Shown: positions 1-7,334 of the stretch, piece by piece
Numbering within the stretch: position 1 is the stretch's first letter
Layout of the letters: each line of letters starts with the position of its first letter
Source of the DNA: Methanobacteriota archaeon
GTDB taxonomy: Archaea; Thermoplasmatota; E2; JACPAO01; JAHWKR01
NCBI GenBank assembly: GCA_019347805.1
Contig: JAHWKR010000014.1
Coordinates: 15,506-66,362, forward strand
DNA: 50,857 bases
Reading direction: 5' to 3'
Notes under the pieces: model-generated
Database searches by the model: none
Told to the model about the DNA's origin: nothing
What the model saw: the letters and a program-made list of their open reading frames with translations, nothing else
Translations under genes and position numbers: made by a program

Positions 1-117
1 CAAAAGATGCCTTGTTCACTTTCCAGTGAACTTCGGCACCCTTTTGTCCGTGTACACCGCGATGTTCCCCTCGACTCCCATAGGTCGTCTCGGGTCACCG
101 TCGCACCGCAGCACGTC
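1..117 (-). pseudogene. Duplicated 3' fragment of the adjacent crotonase gene
   Basis: Bases 1-55 are identical to bases 118-172, the last codons of the crotonase gene plus its immediate downstream sequence. Read on the minus strand the copy encodes a C-terminus like the intact gene (N-I-A-V-Y-T-D-K-R, then P-K-F-T-G-K and a stop at 16-18), where the intact gene has G-I-A-A-Y. Upstream similarity fades by about base 70, so no full second gene can fit before the intact stop codon. I read it as the remnant of a tandem duplication. The repeat may continue past the left edge of the window. Confidence 0.7.
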
Positions 118-132
118 CAAAAGATGCCTTGT

Positions 133-999
133 TCACTTTCCAGTGAACTTCGGCACCCTTTTGTCCGTGTACGCTGCGATCCCTTCCTTAGCGTCCTGGG
201 ACTGGAAGAGGATCTGCTGGAGTTCACGCTCGAGCGCGAGCGCGCTCTCGAACGGGATCTCGGCCCCGCTCTGCACGCTGCGCTTGATGTGGCCGACCGC
301 CTTCGTGGCCTTGTTGGGGAGCGTGAACTGCTTGGCGTACTCGTGCAGTTCCTCGCGGAACGTGTCGATGTCGTTCGAGAAGATCTGGTTGACCAGCCCG
401 AGGCGCTCGCCTTCCTCGAAGCCGAAGTTGCGTCCGGTCGCCATGAGCTCGATGGCCCTGGACTTGCCGACAAGCCGCGCCATGCGCTGTGTGCCGCCCG
501 TTCCGGGAAGGACACCGAGGTTCACCTCGGGGAGGCCCATCTTGCCACCGTCCTTGCGGGCGACACGGATATCGGCCGCCATGGCGATCTCGAGGCCGCC
601 GCCGACGGTGTGGCCGTTCAATGCCGCGATGAAGAGCTTGGGGGTGTGCTCCATGCGGTTGAGGGTCTCGTTGGCGTGCAGGCAGAAACAATACTTGAAC
701 GCCGGGTCGACCGAGTTGAGCATGTTGATGTTGGCGCCCGCGGAGAAGAACTTGTCCCCGTTGCCGGTGATGACCGCGACGTGGATGTCCGGGTCGAAGC
801 GCACCTTGAGGATGGCGTCGTCCAGCTCGCGGTTCATCTCGTACGTGTAGGTGTTCGCGGGCGGATCGTCCATCTCGATATAGGCGACGTGATCCCGCAC
901 CGTGACCTTCACGAGGTTCCCGAAACCGGTCTCATGGAGGTTCTTGCTCTCGTAAGCCGGGGCTTGCGAACCTTTCTTCTCGGTGACGGTCTCAGCCAT
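133..999 (-). CDS. Enoyl-CoA hydratase/isomerase (crotonase) family protein
   Basis: A 288-residue protein of the crotonase fold, which stabilises acyl-CoA enolate intermediates; hydration of enoyl-CoA in fatty or organic acid breakdown is the likeliest reaction. The oxyanion-hole segments F-S-A-G-A-N-I and G-H-T-V-G-G-G-L-E-I-A are present, and the second catalytic glutamate lies in G-L-P-E-V-N-L-G near residue 160. Both glutamates used by true hydratases (GGGLE and LPE) are therefore kept. An N-terminal extension of about 25 residues precedes the fold. The ATG at 999 has a GGAGAG site upstream. The exact acyl-CoA substrate cannot be read from sequence, and no other beta-oxidation gene is adjacent. 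Confidence 0.9.
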   Translation of the reverse strand: MAETVTEKKGSQAPAYESKNLHETGFGNLVKVTVRDHVAYIEMDDPPANTYTYEMNRELDDAILKVRFDPDIHVAVITGNGDKFFSAGANINMLNSVDPAFKYCFCLHANETLNRMEHTPKLFIAALNGHTVGGGLEIAMAADIRVARKDGGKMGLPEVNLGVLPGTGGTQRMARLVGKSRAIELMATGRNFGFEEGERLGLVNQIFSNDIDTFREELHEYAKQFTLPNKATKAVGHIKRSVQSGAEIPFESALALERELQQILFQSQDAKEGIAAYTDKRVPKFTGK

Positions 1000-1069
1000 G
1001 CTGGGGTCTCTCCTTCTTCGGCTAGGAGGGGGTCTGTTTTAAGGGTTCGGGGGTACAGGCAGACCCTTG

Positions 1070-1078
1070 CTTATATGG
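1070..1078 (-). promoter_or_regulatory. Probable TATA box for the crotonase gene
   Basis: CCATATAAG on the minus strand, about 70 nt before the ATG. A second AT-rich candidate (CTTAAAAC, about 1036-1043) lies closer to the start, so the leader would be either about 45 nt or about 15 nt long. Confidence 0.5.
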
Positions 1079-1118
1079 TCCTCGAAGGCGGAGAGGGAGG
1101 GAAAGAGAGGCGACCGGT

Positions 1119-1886
1119 TCAGAGGAACGTCTGGGCGCCTTCCAGTGCCACATCGTCGATGACGACCTGGCCCTCCTGGCGGTTGAAGTTCCAGAAGCTC
1201 ACCTGGACGAGCCGGGTCTCGCCGAGGAGCGCACGGCGGCCGTCCGTGTCGGCGGCTGTGAAATTCTCGCGGAACGAGCGGCAAGGGTCCCAGTCGGGAC
1301 AGATGATGGAACCGTCCACCGCCGGGTCGAGCGAGACACGACCGTCCGCGTCGATGTTGGCGAGGATGTCGTCCGCGGTGAAATGGACGGCGCCTTCCCA
1401 GAAGATGCCGACCCACGGGTGCTGGTCGTATTCGGGACTCAGGGAGAAACCGAGTTGGTTGTTCGCCGACGGGGCGACCGTTCCGTTCTCGATGGTGTAG
1501 GCGAACGCCGAGGCATCGAGGGAGGCCCACTGGAGCGTGGGGTAGGATTGCCAGAAGTTATGGTCGCCGCCGGCGGGGTCTCCAGGGATGACGACCTCAC
1601 GGTCCGTGTCGCCGTCGACACCGCTGTCGACGAAGCGGGCGTTCGAGGCGTAATCGATGCTGCGGGCGGTGGAGGTCCAGAAGAGGGCGCCACCGGCACC
1701 GTCCGAGTGGCCCGCGACCTCGACATCGACCCGCGCGTAGGCCTCGAAGTCGCCGTTCAAGATCGGGTCCACACCGGAGGAACACGCGGGATGGCAACCG
1801 GCGAGCCCGGCCGGTGCGAAGAGGCCGACCAAGACCAGGGAGAGAAAGATCGCCGACGAGCCTTTCCAGACACCTTGAGCACGCAT
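1119..1886 (-). CDS. Secreted protein of unknown function
   Basis: A 255-residue protein with a Sec-type signal peptide: the positively charged start M-R-A-Q-G-V-W-K, a hydrophobic core (IFLSLVLVGLFAPAGLAG), then a Cys pair (G-C-H-P-A-C). The mature part opens with I-L-N-G-D-F-E-A, the start typical of jelly-roll carbohydrate-binding-like domains, and ends with V-V-I-D-D-V-A-L, also usual in that fold. It is rich in Asp, Trp and aromatic residues and has four Cys in the body. A secreted beta-sandwich binding protein is a reasonable inference; ligand and role are unknown. It is transcribed away from the CARF operon and shares the 1887-2105 intergenic region with it. Confidence 0.75.
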   Translation of the reverse strand: MRAQGVWKGSSAIFLSLVLVGLFAPAGLAGCHPACSSGVDPILNGDFEAYARVDVEVAGHSDGAGGALFWTSTARSIDYASNARFVDSGVDGDTDREVVIPGDPAGGDHNFWQSYPTLQWASLDASAFAYTIENGTVAPSANNQLGFSLSPEYDQHPWVGIFWEGAVHFTADDILANIDADGRVSLDPAVDGSIICPDWDPCRSFRENFTAADTDGRRALLGETRLVQVSFWNFNRQEGQVVIDDVALEGAQTFL

Positions 1887-2014
1887 GATGGTTCCACCTG
1901 CCGGAGACCGGCGGCAAGGCAGGCGAGGGTGCCGGTATCAACCCTCCGCTCGACGGGACGAAATGAACACTCGACAGATTGCCGAAATCCATTGCCCTTT
2001 CCCAGGAATAATTA

Positions 2015-2033
2015 GTTCGAATATATATCGAAC
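2015..2033. promoter_or_regulatory. Palindromic operator overlapping a TATA box
   Basis: GTTCGA (2015-2020), ATATATA, TCGAAC (2028-2033): a perfect 6-bp inverted repeat whose centre is itself a TATA element. It lies about 73 nt upstream of the ATG of the first CARF-HTH gene and about 130 nt from the divergent secreted-protein gene. A dimeric winged-helix protein bound here would exclude TBP. Autoregulation by one of the downstream HTH proteins is inferred. Confidence 0.6.
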
Positions 2034-2105
2034 AGGTAAAGCAAATGAACTTCGCCTCCCTTCGGGTCATGGGTCTTGGGATGGGCCTCTCTACAGGAGC
2101 GACAC

Positions 2106-2738
2106 ATGGTGACCCTGTACGGCACGCTCGGCTTCACGCCGGAAAAGTTCTACCCTTCGATCCGACACCGCGGCGACGTCGCCGACATCGTCCTGTTCCA
2201 TGACGGACACGCCGATTCGGAGAAAGCGCGTAGCGCGGTGGCGAAATATTGCAGCGAACTCGACATCCCGTTCGAGTCCGTCGCCGTCGACGCCTTCGAC
2301 CTCATCGACTCCGCGACCCGCATCCAGGGCGTCGTGCGGAAACGCGGCCAAGAAGACGCGGTCTTCAACGTCACCGGTGGCACCAAGGTGCTTACCGCCG
2401 CCGCGATCCTCACCTGCATCCTCGAAGGCATGCCAGCGGTCTACATCCATGAGACGACCGGTGAAGAGATCCCCCTGCCGCTCATCACCGTCGCCTACAA
2501 GCGCCTCCTCAGCGACAAGCAACGCCAGGTGCTCGAGCACGTCGCCGCCCATCCCGGATGCACACAGGCCGAACTGCGTGAGGCGCTCGGCGTCACCAAA
2601 CCGACCATCAGCCACCACGTCCAGGGCCTCGTCGACCACCGCCTCCTCGACGAGCGACGCGACCCGAAGGACGCCCGCAGGAAACGCCTCCACCTCGTGC
2701 CGAGCGCACGGCTGCTCCTTGGAGGACCACCCGACTGA
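2106..2738 (+). CDS. CARF-domain winged-HTH regulator (Csa3-like)
   Basis: A 210-residue protein. Residues 1-130 form a Rossmann-like CARF domain: Y-G-T-L-G-F-T near the start and the ligand-loop signature N-V-T-G-G-T-K-V-L near residue 95. Residues 135-205 form a MarR/ArsR-like winged helix (E-L-R-E-A-L-G-V-T-K-P-T-I-S-H-H-V). This is the Csa3 layout; Csa3 proteins sense cyclic oligoadenylates and regulate CRISPR genes, but no cas gene or repeat array is in this window. The ATG at 2106 is chosen over TTG 2076 because AGGAG at 2095-2099 sits 6 nt before it and the CARF strand begins there. The stop overlaps the CTG of the next gene. Confidence 0.85.
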   Translation: MVTLYGTLGFTPEKFYPSIRHRGDVADIVLFHDGHADSEKARSAVAKYCSELDIPFESVAVDAFDLIDSATRIQGVVRKRGQEDAVFNVTGGTKVLTAAAILTCILEGMPAVYIHETTGEEIPLPLITVAYKRLLSDKQRQVLEHVAAHPGCTQAELREALGVTKPTISHHVQGLVDHRLLDERRDPKDARRKRLHLVPSARLLLGGPPD

Positions 2739-3451
2739 GCCGCCGCATCCTCCTCAGCCTCGTCCCCGAGTCGCGTGCGGACCTCGACCATGCCCGCAGA
2801 CGCCTCCCCTACGACAGGCTCATCCTCGCCACCGCACCCCACACGCGCGCGCTCGCCGAGTCGGTCGCGACAAGCGAGAACAGCGCCAAAGGACCAGATG
2901 CCGAAGAAGAGGTCATCGCCGAGGTCGTATCGGTCCCGCTCGACGACCCGCTCGGATGCTATGCCCGACTCGTGGAGATCCTCGATGCCCACACCGCGGA
3001 CACGTTCACATTGAACGCAGCCGGCGGCACGCCCGCACAACTGGTCGCCTGCCTGATCCTCGCCTACGAGCGCGGCATCGAGACCGTCTTCGTCCAACAC
3101 GGCCACCTGACCCGACTTCCGGTCCTTGCCCACATCGGGCTCGAAGCGCGCTTCCCGGGCGACGAAGGCCGCATCCTCACCGCACTCGCCGCGGACGGCG
3201 AGGACCCCGCTTTGCTCGCCCGACGCACCGGCCTTTCCAAAAGCGCCGTGGAACGGCATCTGCGCGCCCTCAAGAACAAAGGCGCGGTCGGACTCACCTA
3301 CCACGACGGGCGGGTCCACGCCCGCCGCACGACCACCGGGGAACACCTCGCCCAACACCTGAGTCGTGCCGCACGTGCCCCTGCCTCGACAGGCTCCGCC
3401 CGCGACGCGACCACGGCCAAGACCGAAAACACCATCTCCGGCCGACCCTAG
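2735..3451 (+). CDS. Second CARF-HTH regulator, predicted CTG start
   Basis: A 238-residue protein of the same layout as its upstream neighbour: a CARF-like domain (first strand R-I-L-L-S-L-V-P; loop N-A-A-G-G-T-P-A near residue 95) and a C-terminal HTH (L-A-R-R-T-G-L-S-K-S-A-V-E-R-H). No ATG, GTG or TTG exists in this frame before the GTG at 2972, which would remove the first strand and about 79 residues of the CARF domain. The CTG at 2735 overlaps the upstream TGA (CTGA) and has GGAGG at 2721-2725 with a 9-nt spacer. A tail of about 35 residues rich in Ala, Arg and Thr follows the HTH. It could form heterodimers with its partner; that is inference. Confidence 0.7.
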   Translation: MSRRILLSLVPESRADLDHARRRLPYDRLILATAPHTRALAESVATSENSAKGPDAEEEVIAEVVSVPLDDPLGCYARLVEILDAHTADTFTLNAAGGTPAQLVACLILAYERGIETVFVQHGHLTRLPVLAHIGLEARFPGDEGRILTALAADGEDPALLARRTGLSKSAVERHLRALKNKGAVGLTYHDGRVHARRTTTGEHLAQHLSRAARAPASTGSARDATTAKTENTISGRP

Positions 3452-3459
3452 GACCACCC

Positions 3460-4386
3460 GTGCCCGGCCGGTCCACCGGAATGACGACCCTCATGGTCGC
3501 CCTGCTCTTCCTCGTGCTCCTCATCCAACCGGTCCCAACGGAAACGCCCGCCCTCCCGCACATCGCCAACGACGCCGTGGCCCAAGGACCCCTCACCTGT
3601 CGTGGCTGCGCGTTCTCCCTCGACCTCGTCGCCTGGAACGGCACCGGCGCCCCCGGTTCCGTCCTTGTCGGCACGTTCCGCATCGCCAACACCGGCGAGA
3701 CCGAGGACGCCTACCACCTCTCCGCCACGAGCGACGACCCTGCGTGGCAGGCGACCCTCGACAAGGATGACACCGGCACAATTCCCCCCGGCAGTGGATT
3801 CTTCGCCGAGGAGGACAACGAGACCACCTTCAGCCTCGCGGTCCTTGTGCCCCCCGGCGCCCCTGCCCTCGCCTCCACGACGGTCACCGTCACCGCCACG
3901 AGCCGCGACATGCCCGAGGACCGGGAAGGACGCACGAAGAGCGAGACGGTCACCGCGACGGCCCGCCGGATCATCGCCTGGGCGCTCGATTGCAGTGAAG
4001 AGACCGAAGTCTCCCGCGGGCGCGAGGCCGACATCACGTTCACCGCCCACAACCGCGGGAACGACAAGAACACGGCGACCGTCGAACATGTCGGAAGCCT
4101 GAACATCACGACCGTCGACCTGCCCCGCTTCGAACTCGCTGCCGGCGCGAGCGACACCCAGAACGGCACCATCGGAGCGAGCCTCCGGCTCGAGGAGGGC
4201 TACCACGTCAGCGACTGGCGCCTCGTCGACGACCGCGGCATCGAACGCGCCACCTGCGACGTCGGTCTCGTCGTGAACCCGGTCGAACAACGACCGGACG
4301 GTAAGGAAAGCGCCTCGCCGGCCCTCCTTCCGGTCCTTCTCTTCGTCTTCACCGCCCTTGCCGGCGTCAGGAGGCGAGAAGCATGA
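3460..4386 (+). CDS. Secreted, C-terminally anchored beta-rich protein
   Basis: About 308 residues with an N-terminal signal peptide (hydrophobic M-V-A-L-L-F-L-V-L-L-I) and a C-terminal hydrophobic segment (A-L-L-P-V-L-L-F-V-F-T-A-L-A-G) ending in R-R-R-E-A. That is the tripartite anchor seen in archaeal surface proteins, although no PGF motif is visible. The body has two Ig-like/CARDB-type repeats, recognisable by F-R-I-A-N-T-G-E-T-E-D-A and F-T-A-H-N-R-G-N-D-K-N. A CysXXCys pair (C-R-G-C) follows the signal region. The GTG at 3460 is favoured for its Arg-bearing n-region and its position just after the upstream stop; ATG 3481 is the alternative. It overlaps the next gene by ATGA. A surface role is likely; the ligand is unknown. 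Confidence 0.7.
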   Translation: MPGRSTGMTTLMVALLFLVLLIQPVPTETPALPHIANDAVAQGPLTCRGCAFSLDLVAWNGTGAPGSVLVGTFRIANTGETEDAYHLSATSDDPAWQATLDKDDTGTIPPGSGFFAEEDNETTFSLAVLVPPGAPALASTTVTVTATSRDMPEDREGRTKSETVTATARRIIAWALDCSEETEVSRGREADITFTAHNRGNDKNTATVEHVGSLNITTVDLPRFELAAGASDTQNGTIGASLRLEEGYHVSDWRLVDDRGIERATCDVGLVVNPVEQRPDGKESASPALLPVLLFVFTALAGVRRREA

Positions 4387-5459
4387 CGGACGAAGCCCCC
4401 CGGGGGCCGCTCGATGCGACCCTCGTCGAAGCGCTCCTGCATCCCGCCCGCGCACTCACCGAAGACGAACTCGGACGACTCGTCTCGACGTTCCCCGTCC
4501 CGGGTGCCCACGGTGCGGCACCTGTGCTTCCCAAGGAACATCGCTCCGCCCGGACTCTCGGCCCTCGAGCCACACGGGCACCCGTCCTCGAACCCATCGG
4601 AACGGCCGCCCACGAACAGCTCCTCGTCTCGTTCGAACACAAAGGCGACGAGCCGCTGCGCATCGTCGTCGACCCAATCGGCGTGCGCGCCGGCGAGCCT
4701 GTCCCGAAGATGCGAAGAGCGCAGGGTACGGTACGGGAAACGGTCGTCTGGACCCGCCCCGCAATGGACCTCGACCGCTTCCTCGACGACCTTGTCACCA
4801 CCACCGACACACTCGCAGCCGAAGACCGCCTGCGCATCCGCGACCCCCACGGCATCGTCACACCCGAAGCCCTCCCACGCGTCACGGAGATCATCGACAA
4901 CGACCGCCTCACCCTCTGGGTGGAGGACGCCCACGGCCTCGCCTACGCCGTCGCACGCGCCGCGCTCTCACAAAAACGGCCCCCGCTTGTCCGCGCCACC
5001 CTTCTCGGCATCGGCCCCCGCACCGGCGCGGCATCGTTGGAACGGCTCGTCGCCGACGACCTGCACGACGCCGCCCGCACCCTCGCCGCCACCACCGGCC
5101 ACCGCATCCCCGACGCCCACCCCGCATGGGGCCCCCGTCTGCGCGAAGCGAACGAACCGGAACTCGTGCGTTGGTCCGAAGCAGAACCCACCGTAGGATA
5201 CGGACGGATCAAGGGCGACGACCGGGGCCCGCTCCAGGTGCGCTACTCCGCCGCCACGCTGCACGACCTCGTCGCCCGCTTCCTCGCCGACTGGGGCGCC
5301 CCCACCGACCCCGAACACGTCGACCGCCTCGCCCGCGCCGTCGCCGCACGCCTCCGCCCCGGCGAACATCCCGACGGCCCTACACTCTACACCATCGCCG
5401 CCACCGTCTTCGACCTCACCACCCTCATCGACCGACCCGTGCGGGAGGAAACGCGCTGA
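4383..5459 (+). CDS. Hypothetical soluble protein in the CARF operon
   Basis: A 358-residue protein that I do not recognise. It has no membrane segment or signal peptide, and I see no cysteine. It is rich in Arg, Ala and Asp and looks like an alpha/beta protein in two parts: residues 1-130 with strand-like runs (Q-L-L-V-S-F-E-H, L-R-I-V-V-D-P-I-G-V) and residues 150-358 mostly helical, including D-L-H-D-L-V-A-R-F-L-type stretches. No nucleotide-binding loop or metal motif is evident. The ATG overlaps the upstream stop (ATGA) and its own stop overlaps the CTG of the cyclo-ligase, so it is probably translationally coupled to both. Position suggests a partner of the CARF regulators or of the surface protein, but nothing in the sequence proves it. 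Confidence 0.7.
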   Translation: MTDEAPRGPLDATLVEALLHPARALTEDELGRLVSTFPVPGAHGAAPVLPKEHRSARTLGPRATRAPVLEPIGTAAHEQLLVSFEHKGDEPLRIVVDPIGVRAGEPVPKMRRAQGTVRETVVWTRPAMDLDRFLDDLVTTTDTLAAEDRLRIRDPHGIVTPEALPRVTEIIDNDRLTLWVEDAHGLAYAVARAALSQKRPPLVRATLLGIGPRTGAASLERLVADDLHDAARTLAATTGHRIPDAHPAWGPRLREANEPELVRWSEAEPTVGYGRIKGDDRGPLQVRYSAATLHDLVARFLADWGAPTDPEHVDRLARAVAARLRPGEHPDGPTLYTIAATVFDLTTLIDRPVREETR

Positions 5460-6034
5460 AAGACGCCACCAAGGCGCACTACCGCGACACGATGCGCCGG
5501 CTGCGCGACGGCCTGGGCGCCGAGGAGGCCCGCGCAGCGGCCCTGCGCCTCCGCGATGGCCTGGCTGAACATCCCCTCATGGCCGGGCTCGACCCGGGCC
5601 CCGTCCTCCTACCGACGCGACACGGCACCGAGATCGACACCACGCCCCTGGGGCGTGCCCTCGAAAAGCAGGGCTGGACCGTCTGCCGCCCACGGACCCG
5701 CATCATTCCCCCCGGCATCTCCGCGGTGCCCTGGACCATGGACAACCCCCTCCTCCCCGGCCACGCCGCCGTCCCCGAGCCCCCATCGGACGCGCCTGCC
5801 GTGCACCCCGACGACCTCCTCCTCGCATTGGTGCCGGGCCTCGCGTTCGATGCGACAGGCCATCGTGTCGGCTACGGGGCAGGCTACTTCGACCGCTTCC
5901 TGGAACCGCTCCAAGAGACGATCACGATCGGCGTCGGCTACCGTTTCCAACTCAGCGCGACGTCCGTCCCGGCCGAAGCGCACGATGTCCGCCTCGACGG
6001 CCTCCAACTCGAGGACCTTTCCCTCGTCACGTGA
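5456..6034 (+). CDS. 5-formyltetrahydrofolate cyclo-ligase, predicted CTG start
   Basis: A 192-residue enzyme that uses ATP to convert 5-formyl-THF to 5,10-methenyl-THF, recycling a dead-end folate. The family signature is clear: G-Y-G-A-G-Y-F-D-R-F near residue 142 (phosphate and folate binding), G-T-E-I-D-T-T-P-L near 60, and L-A-L-V-P-G-L-A-F-D before the signature. The CTG at 5456 restores the conserved N-terminal helix with its Lys/Arg residues (K-A-H-Y-R-D-T-M-R-R). It overlaps the upstream TGA and has GGGAGG at 5443-5448, 7 nt away. Starting at ATG 5492 would lose part of that helix. It overlaps convergent purP by 8 nt. With folP, purN and purH nearby it supports folate-based C1 metabolism. 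Confidence 0.88.
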   Translation: MKDATKAHYRDTMRRLRDGLGAEEARAAALRLRDGLAEHPLMAGLDPGPVLLPTRHGTEIDTTPLGRALEKQGWTVCRPRTRIIPPGISAVPWTMDNPLLPGHAAVPEPPSDAPAVHPDDLLLALVPGLAFDATGHRVGYGAGYFDRFLEPLQETITIGVGYRFQLSATSVPAEAHDVRLDGLQLEDLSLVT

Positions 6035-7190
6035 CGAGCGAACGCAGCATGTCCGCGTCCACCGCACGGCGCACCTCGCGCGCGATGCGCCGGCCGCTCG
6101 ACATGTTCGTGCGCCAGAGGGCGTTGCCATATGGATGCCCGACCGCGACATGCACATTGGTGCCGCCGCCGATGCGCGGCGCGACATCGTAGATATAGAA
6201 ATCGAGGTCCTTGTCGACACAGGTCTGCAGACAGAACGGACCGATGATGCCCGGGTCGTAGTGTTCCTTCGCCGCCGCCACGAAGCGCTCCGCAAGATCG
6301 TAGACCTTGTCGAGAAGCGATTCCCGCGCCGTCGCCGAATTGTGCCCGACCACCGTCATCTCGGGAACGAGCTGGTGGGCCGGGAGGTTCATCTGCTGCG
6401 GCGCCGGAAGGCGCACATGACCGTCGAGGCTCGACTCGAAACGCCAATCGACACCCAGCAGTTCGACCGGCTCCATGTCGCCCGAGGCCGCAGAGACCGG
6501 GCTGTAGAAGAAATTGAAATTGAAGACCGGTCCGATGACGTAGCGCTCGATGCGCGCCTCGTCGAGCGACGCCTGGTCGATGACGCCCTCCTTGAGGAGC
6601 TTGTCCGCCTTCTCGTGGTACTCGGCCGGGGTCGCCGCCGTGAAGAAGCCCCGCTCGAGCGCCTTCTGGGCGTGATGGAGCTTGACGATGGAGAGTTCCC
6701 GGATCTCGTCCGGGGACGCGATCGGGTCCGGGAACGGCAAGCCCGCCTTCTCGAGCAACCAGTAATAGTCACGTTCCTCGGTGCGCTCCTCGGTGCGGAG
6801 CATGTTGCGCGACCCGAGAAGGGGCACCCGGAAGCGCTCCTCGATGGTCTCAAGGGCGCAATAGGAACTGAAGGAACGGTTCGGCACGAAGAGCGTGTTC
6901 TCCTCGACCATGCGCGACTGGACCTCGTCGCTCGTGACCTCAGAGAACCGGTCCAGGACCACGGCCTCGTCGACACAACCGGCGACCCGCTTCCCGTTCT
7001 GGCGCACCGTGCGCATGTAGCGCGCATAGGTCGCCTCGCGGCCCTTCTGACAGTAGGCCACGGACGGCAGGTCTTCATCGACCGCACCGTCACAGACATC
7101 GAGCGCGCTGTGGCTCGCCACCACACCGAGCTTCAGCCGGTCCAGGTCGTAGCCGTCGAGCGTCTTCCAGACCGCGTCACGGGAGAGCAA
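6027..7190 (-). CDS. purP: Formate-phosphoribosylaminoimidazolecarboxamide ligase (PurP)
   Basis: A 387-residue ATP-grasp-type enzyme that forms FAICAR from AICAR, formate and ATP, the archaeal replacement for folate-dependent AICAR transformylase. Recognisable parts: the N-terminal L-G-V-V-A-S-H-S-A-L-D, where PurP binds nucleotide; P-L-L-G-S-R-N-M-L-R near residue 125; N-F-N-F-F-Y-S-P around 225; and the metal-binding end D-V-A-P-R-I-G-G-G-T-N-V-H near 345. Length and the whole-gene pattern fit the family. It has no close operon partner: the paralogue cluster ends 144 nt upstream. Its presence together with a full PurH (20108-21703) means AICAR formylation is encoded twice. Confidence 0.93.
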   Translation of the reverse strand: MLSRDAVWKTLDGYDLDRLKLGVVASHSALDVCDGAVDEDLPSVAYCQKGREATYARYMRTVRQNGKRVAGCVDEAVVLDRFSEVTSDEVQSRMVEENTLFVPNRSFSSYCALETIEERFRVPLLGSRNMLRTEERTEERDYYWLLEKAGLPFPDPIASPDEIRELSIVKLHHAQKALERGFFTAATPAEYHEKADKLLKEGVIDQASLDEARIERYVIGPVFNFNFFYSPVSAASGDMEPVELLGVDWRFESSLDGHVRLPAPQQMNLPAHQLVPEMTVVGHNSATARESLLDKVYDLAERFVAAAKEHYDPGIIGPFCLQTCVDKDLDFYIYDVAPRIGGGTNVHVAVGHPYGNALWRTNMSSGRRIAREVRRAVDADMLRSLVT

Positions 7191-7226
7191 GGGGGTCCGC
7201 CTCGGGCGCGGGGAGAGGAGGGCTCT

Positions 7227-7319
7227 TCAAATAGGCTCCGCAACGAGCACGCGCCCGGTATCGAGCCAGACCCGGAGGACGGTGCGCTCCGGGCCGACCC
7301 GCCAGTGGCGGCGCGGCAC
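7227..7319 (-). CDS. Possible 30-residue protein between the membrane array and purP
   Basis: The frame stays open directly after the stop of the last membrane paralogue (7335) and encodes 30 residues from GTG 7319, beginning M-P-R-R-H-W-R-V-G-P and ending in a hairpin-like R-V-W-L-D-T-G-R-V-L-V. There is no strong ribosome site and no recognisable family. It could equally be non-coding spacer before purP. Confidence 0.25.
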   Translation of the reverse strand: MPRRHWRVGPERTVLRVWLDTGRVLVAEPI

Positions 7320-7334
7320 GTCGACCAGCCTGGA

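Noticed and set aside
1-172. Short direct repeats considered as a CRISPR-like array
   Set aside because: Only two copies, with one coding for the end of a gene; no further spacers or repeats anywhere in the window.
2200-3459. Upstream extension of the surface protein frame through both CARF genes
   Set aside because: The extension is Arg/Pro/Ser-rich shadow sequence; the signal peptide marks the true N-terminus near 3460-3481.
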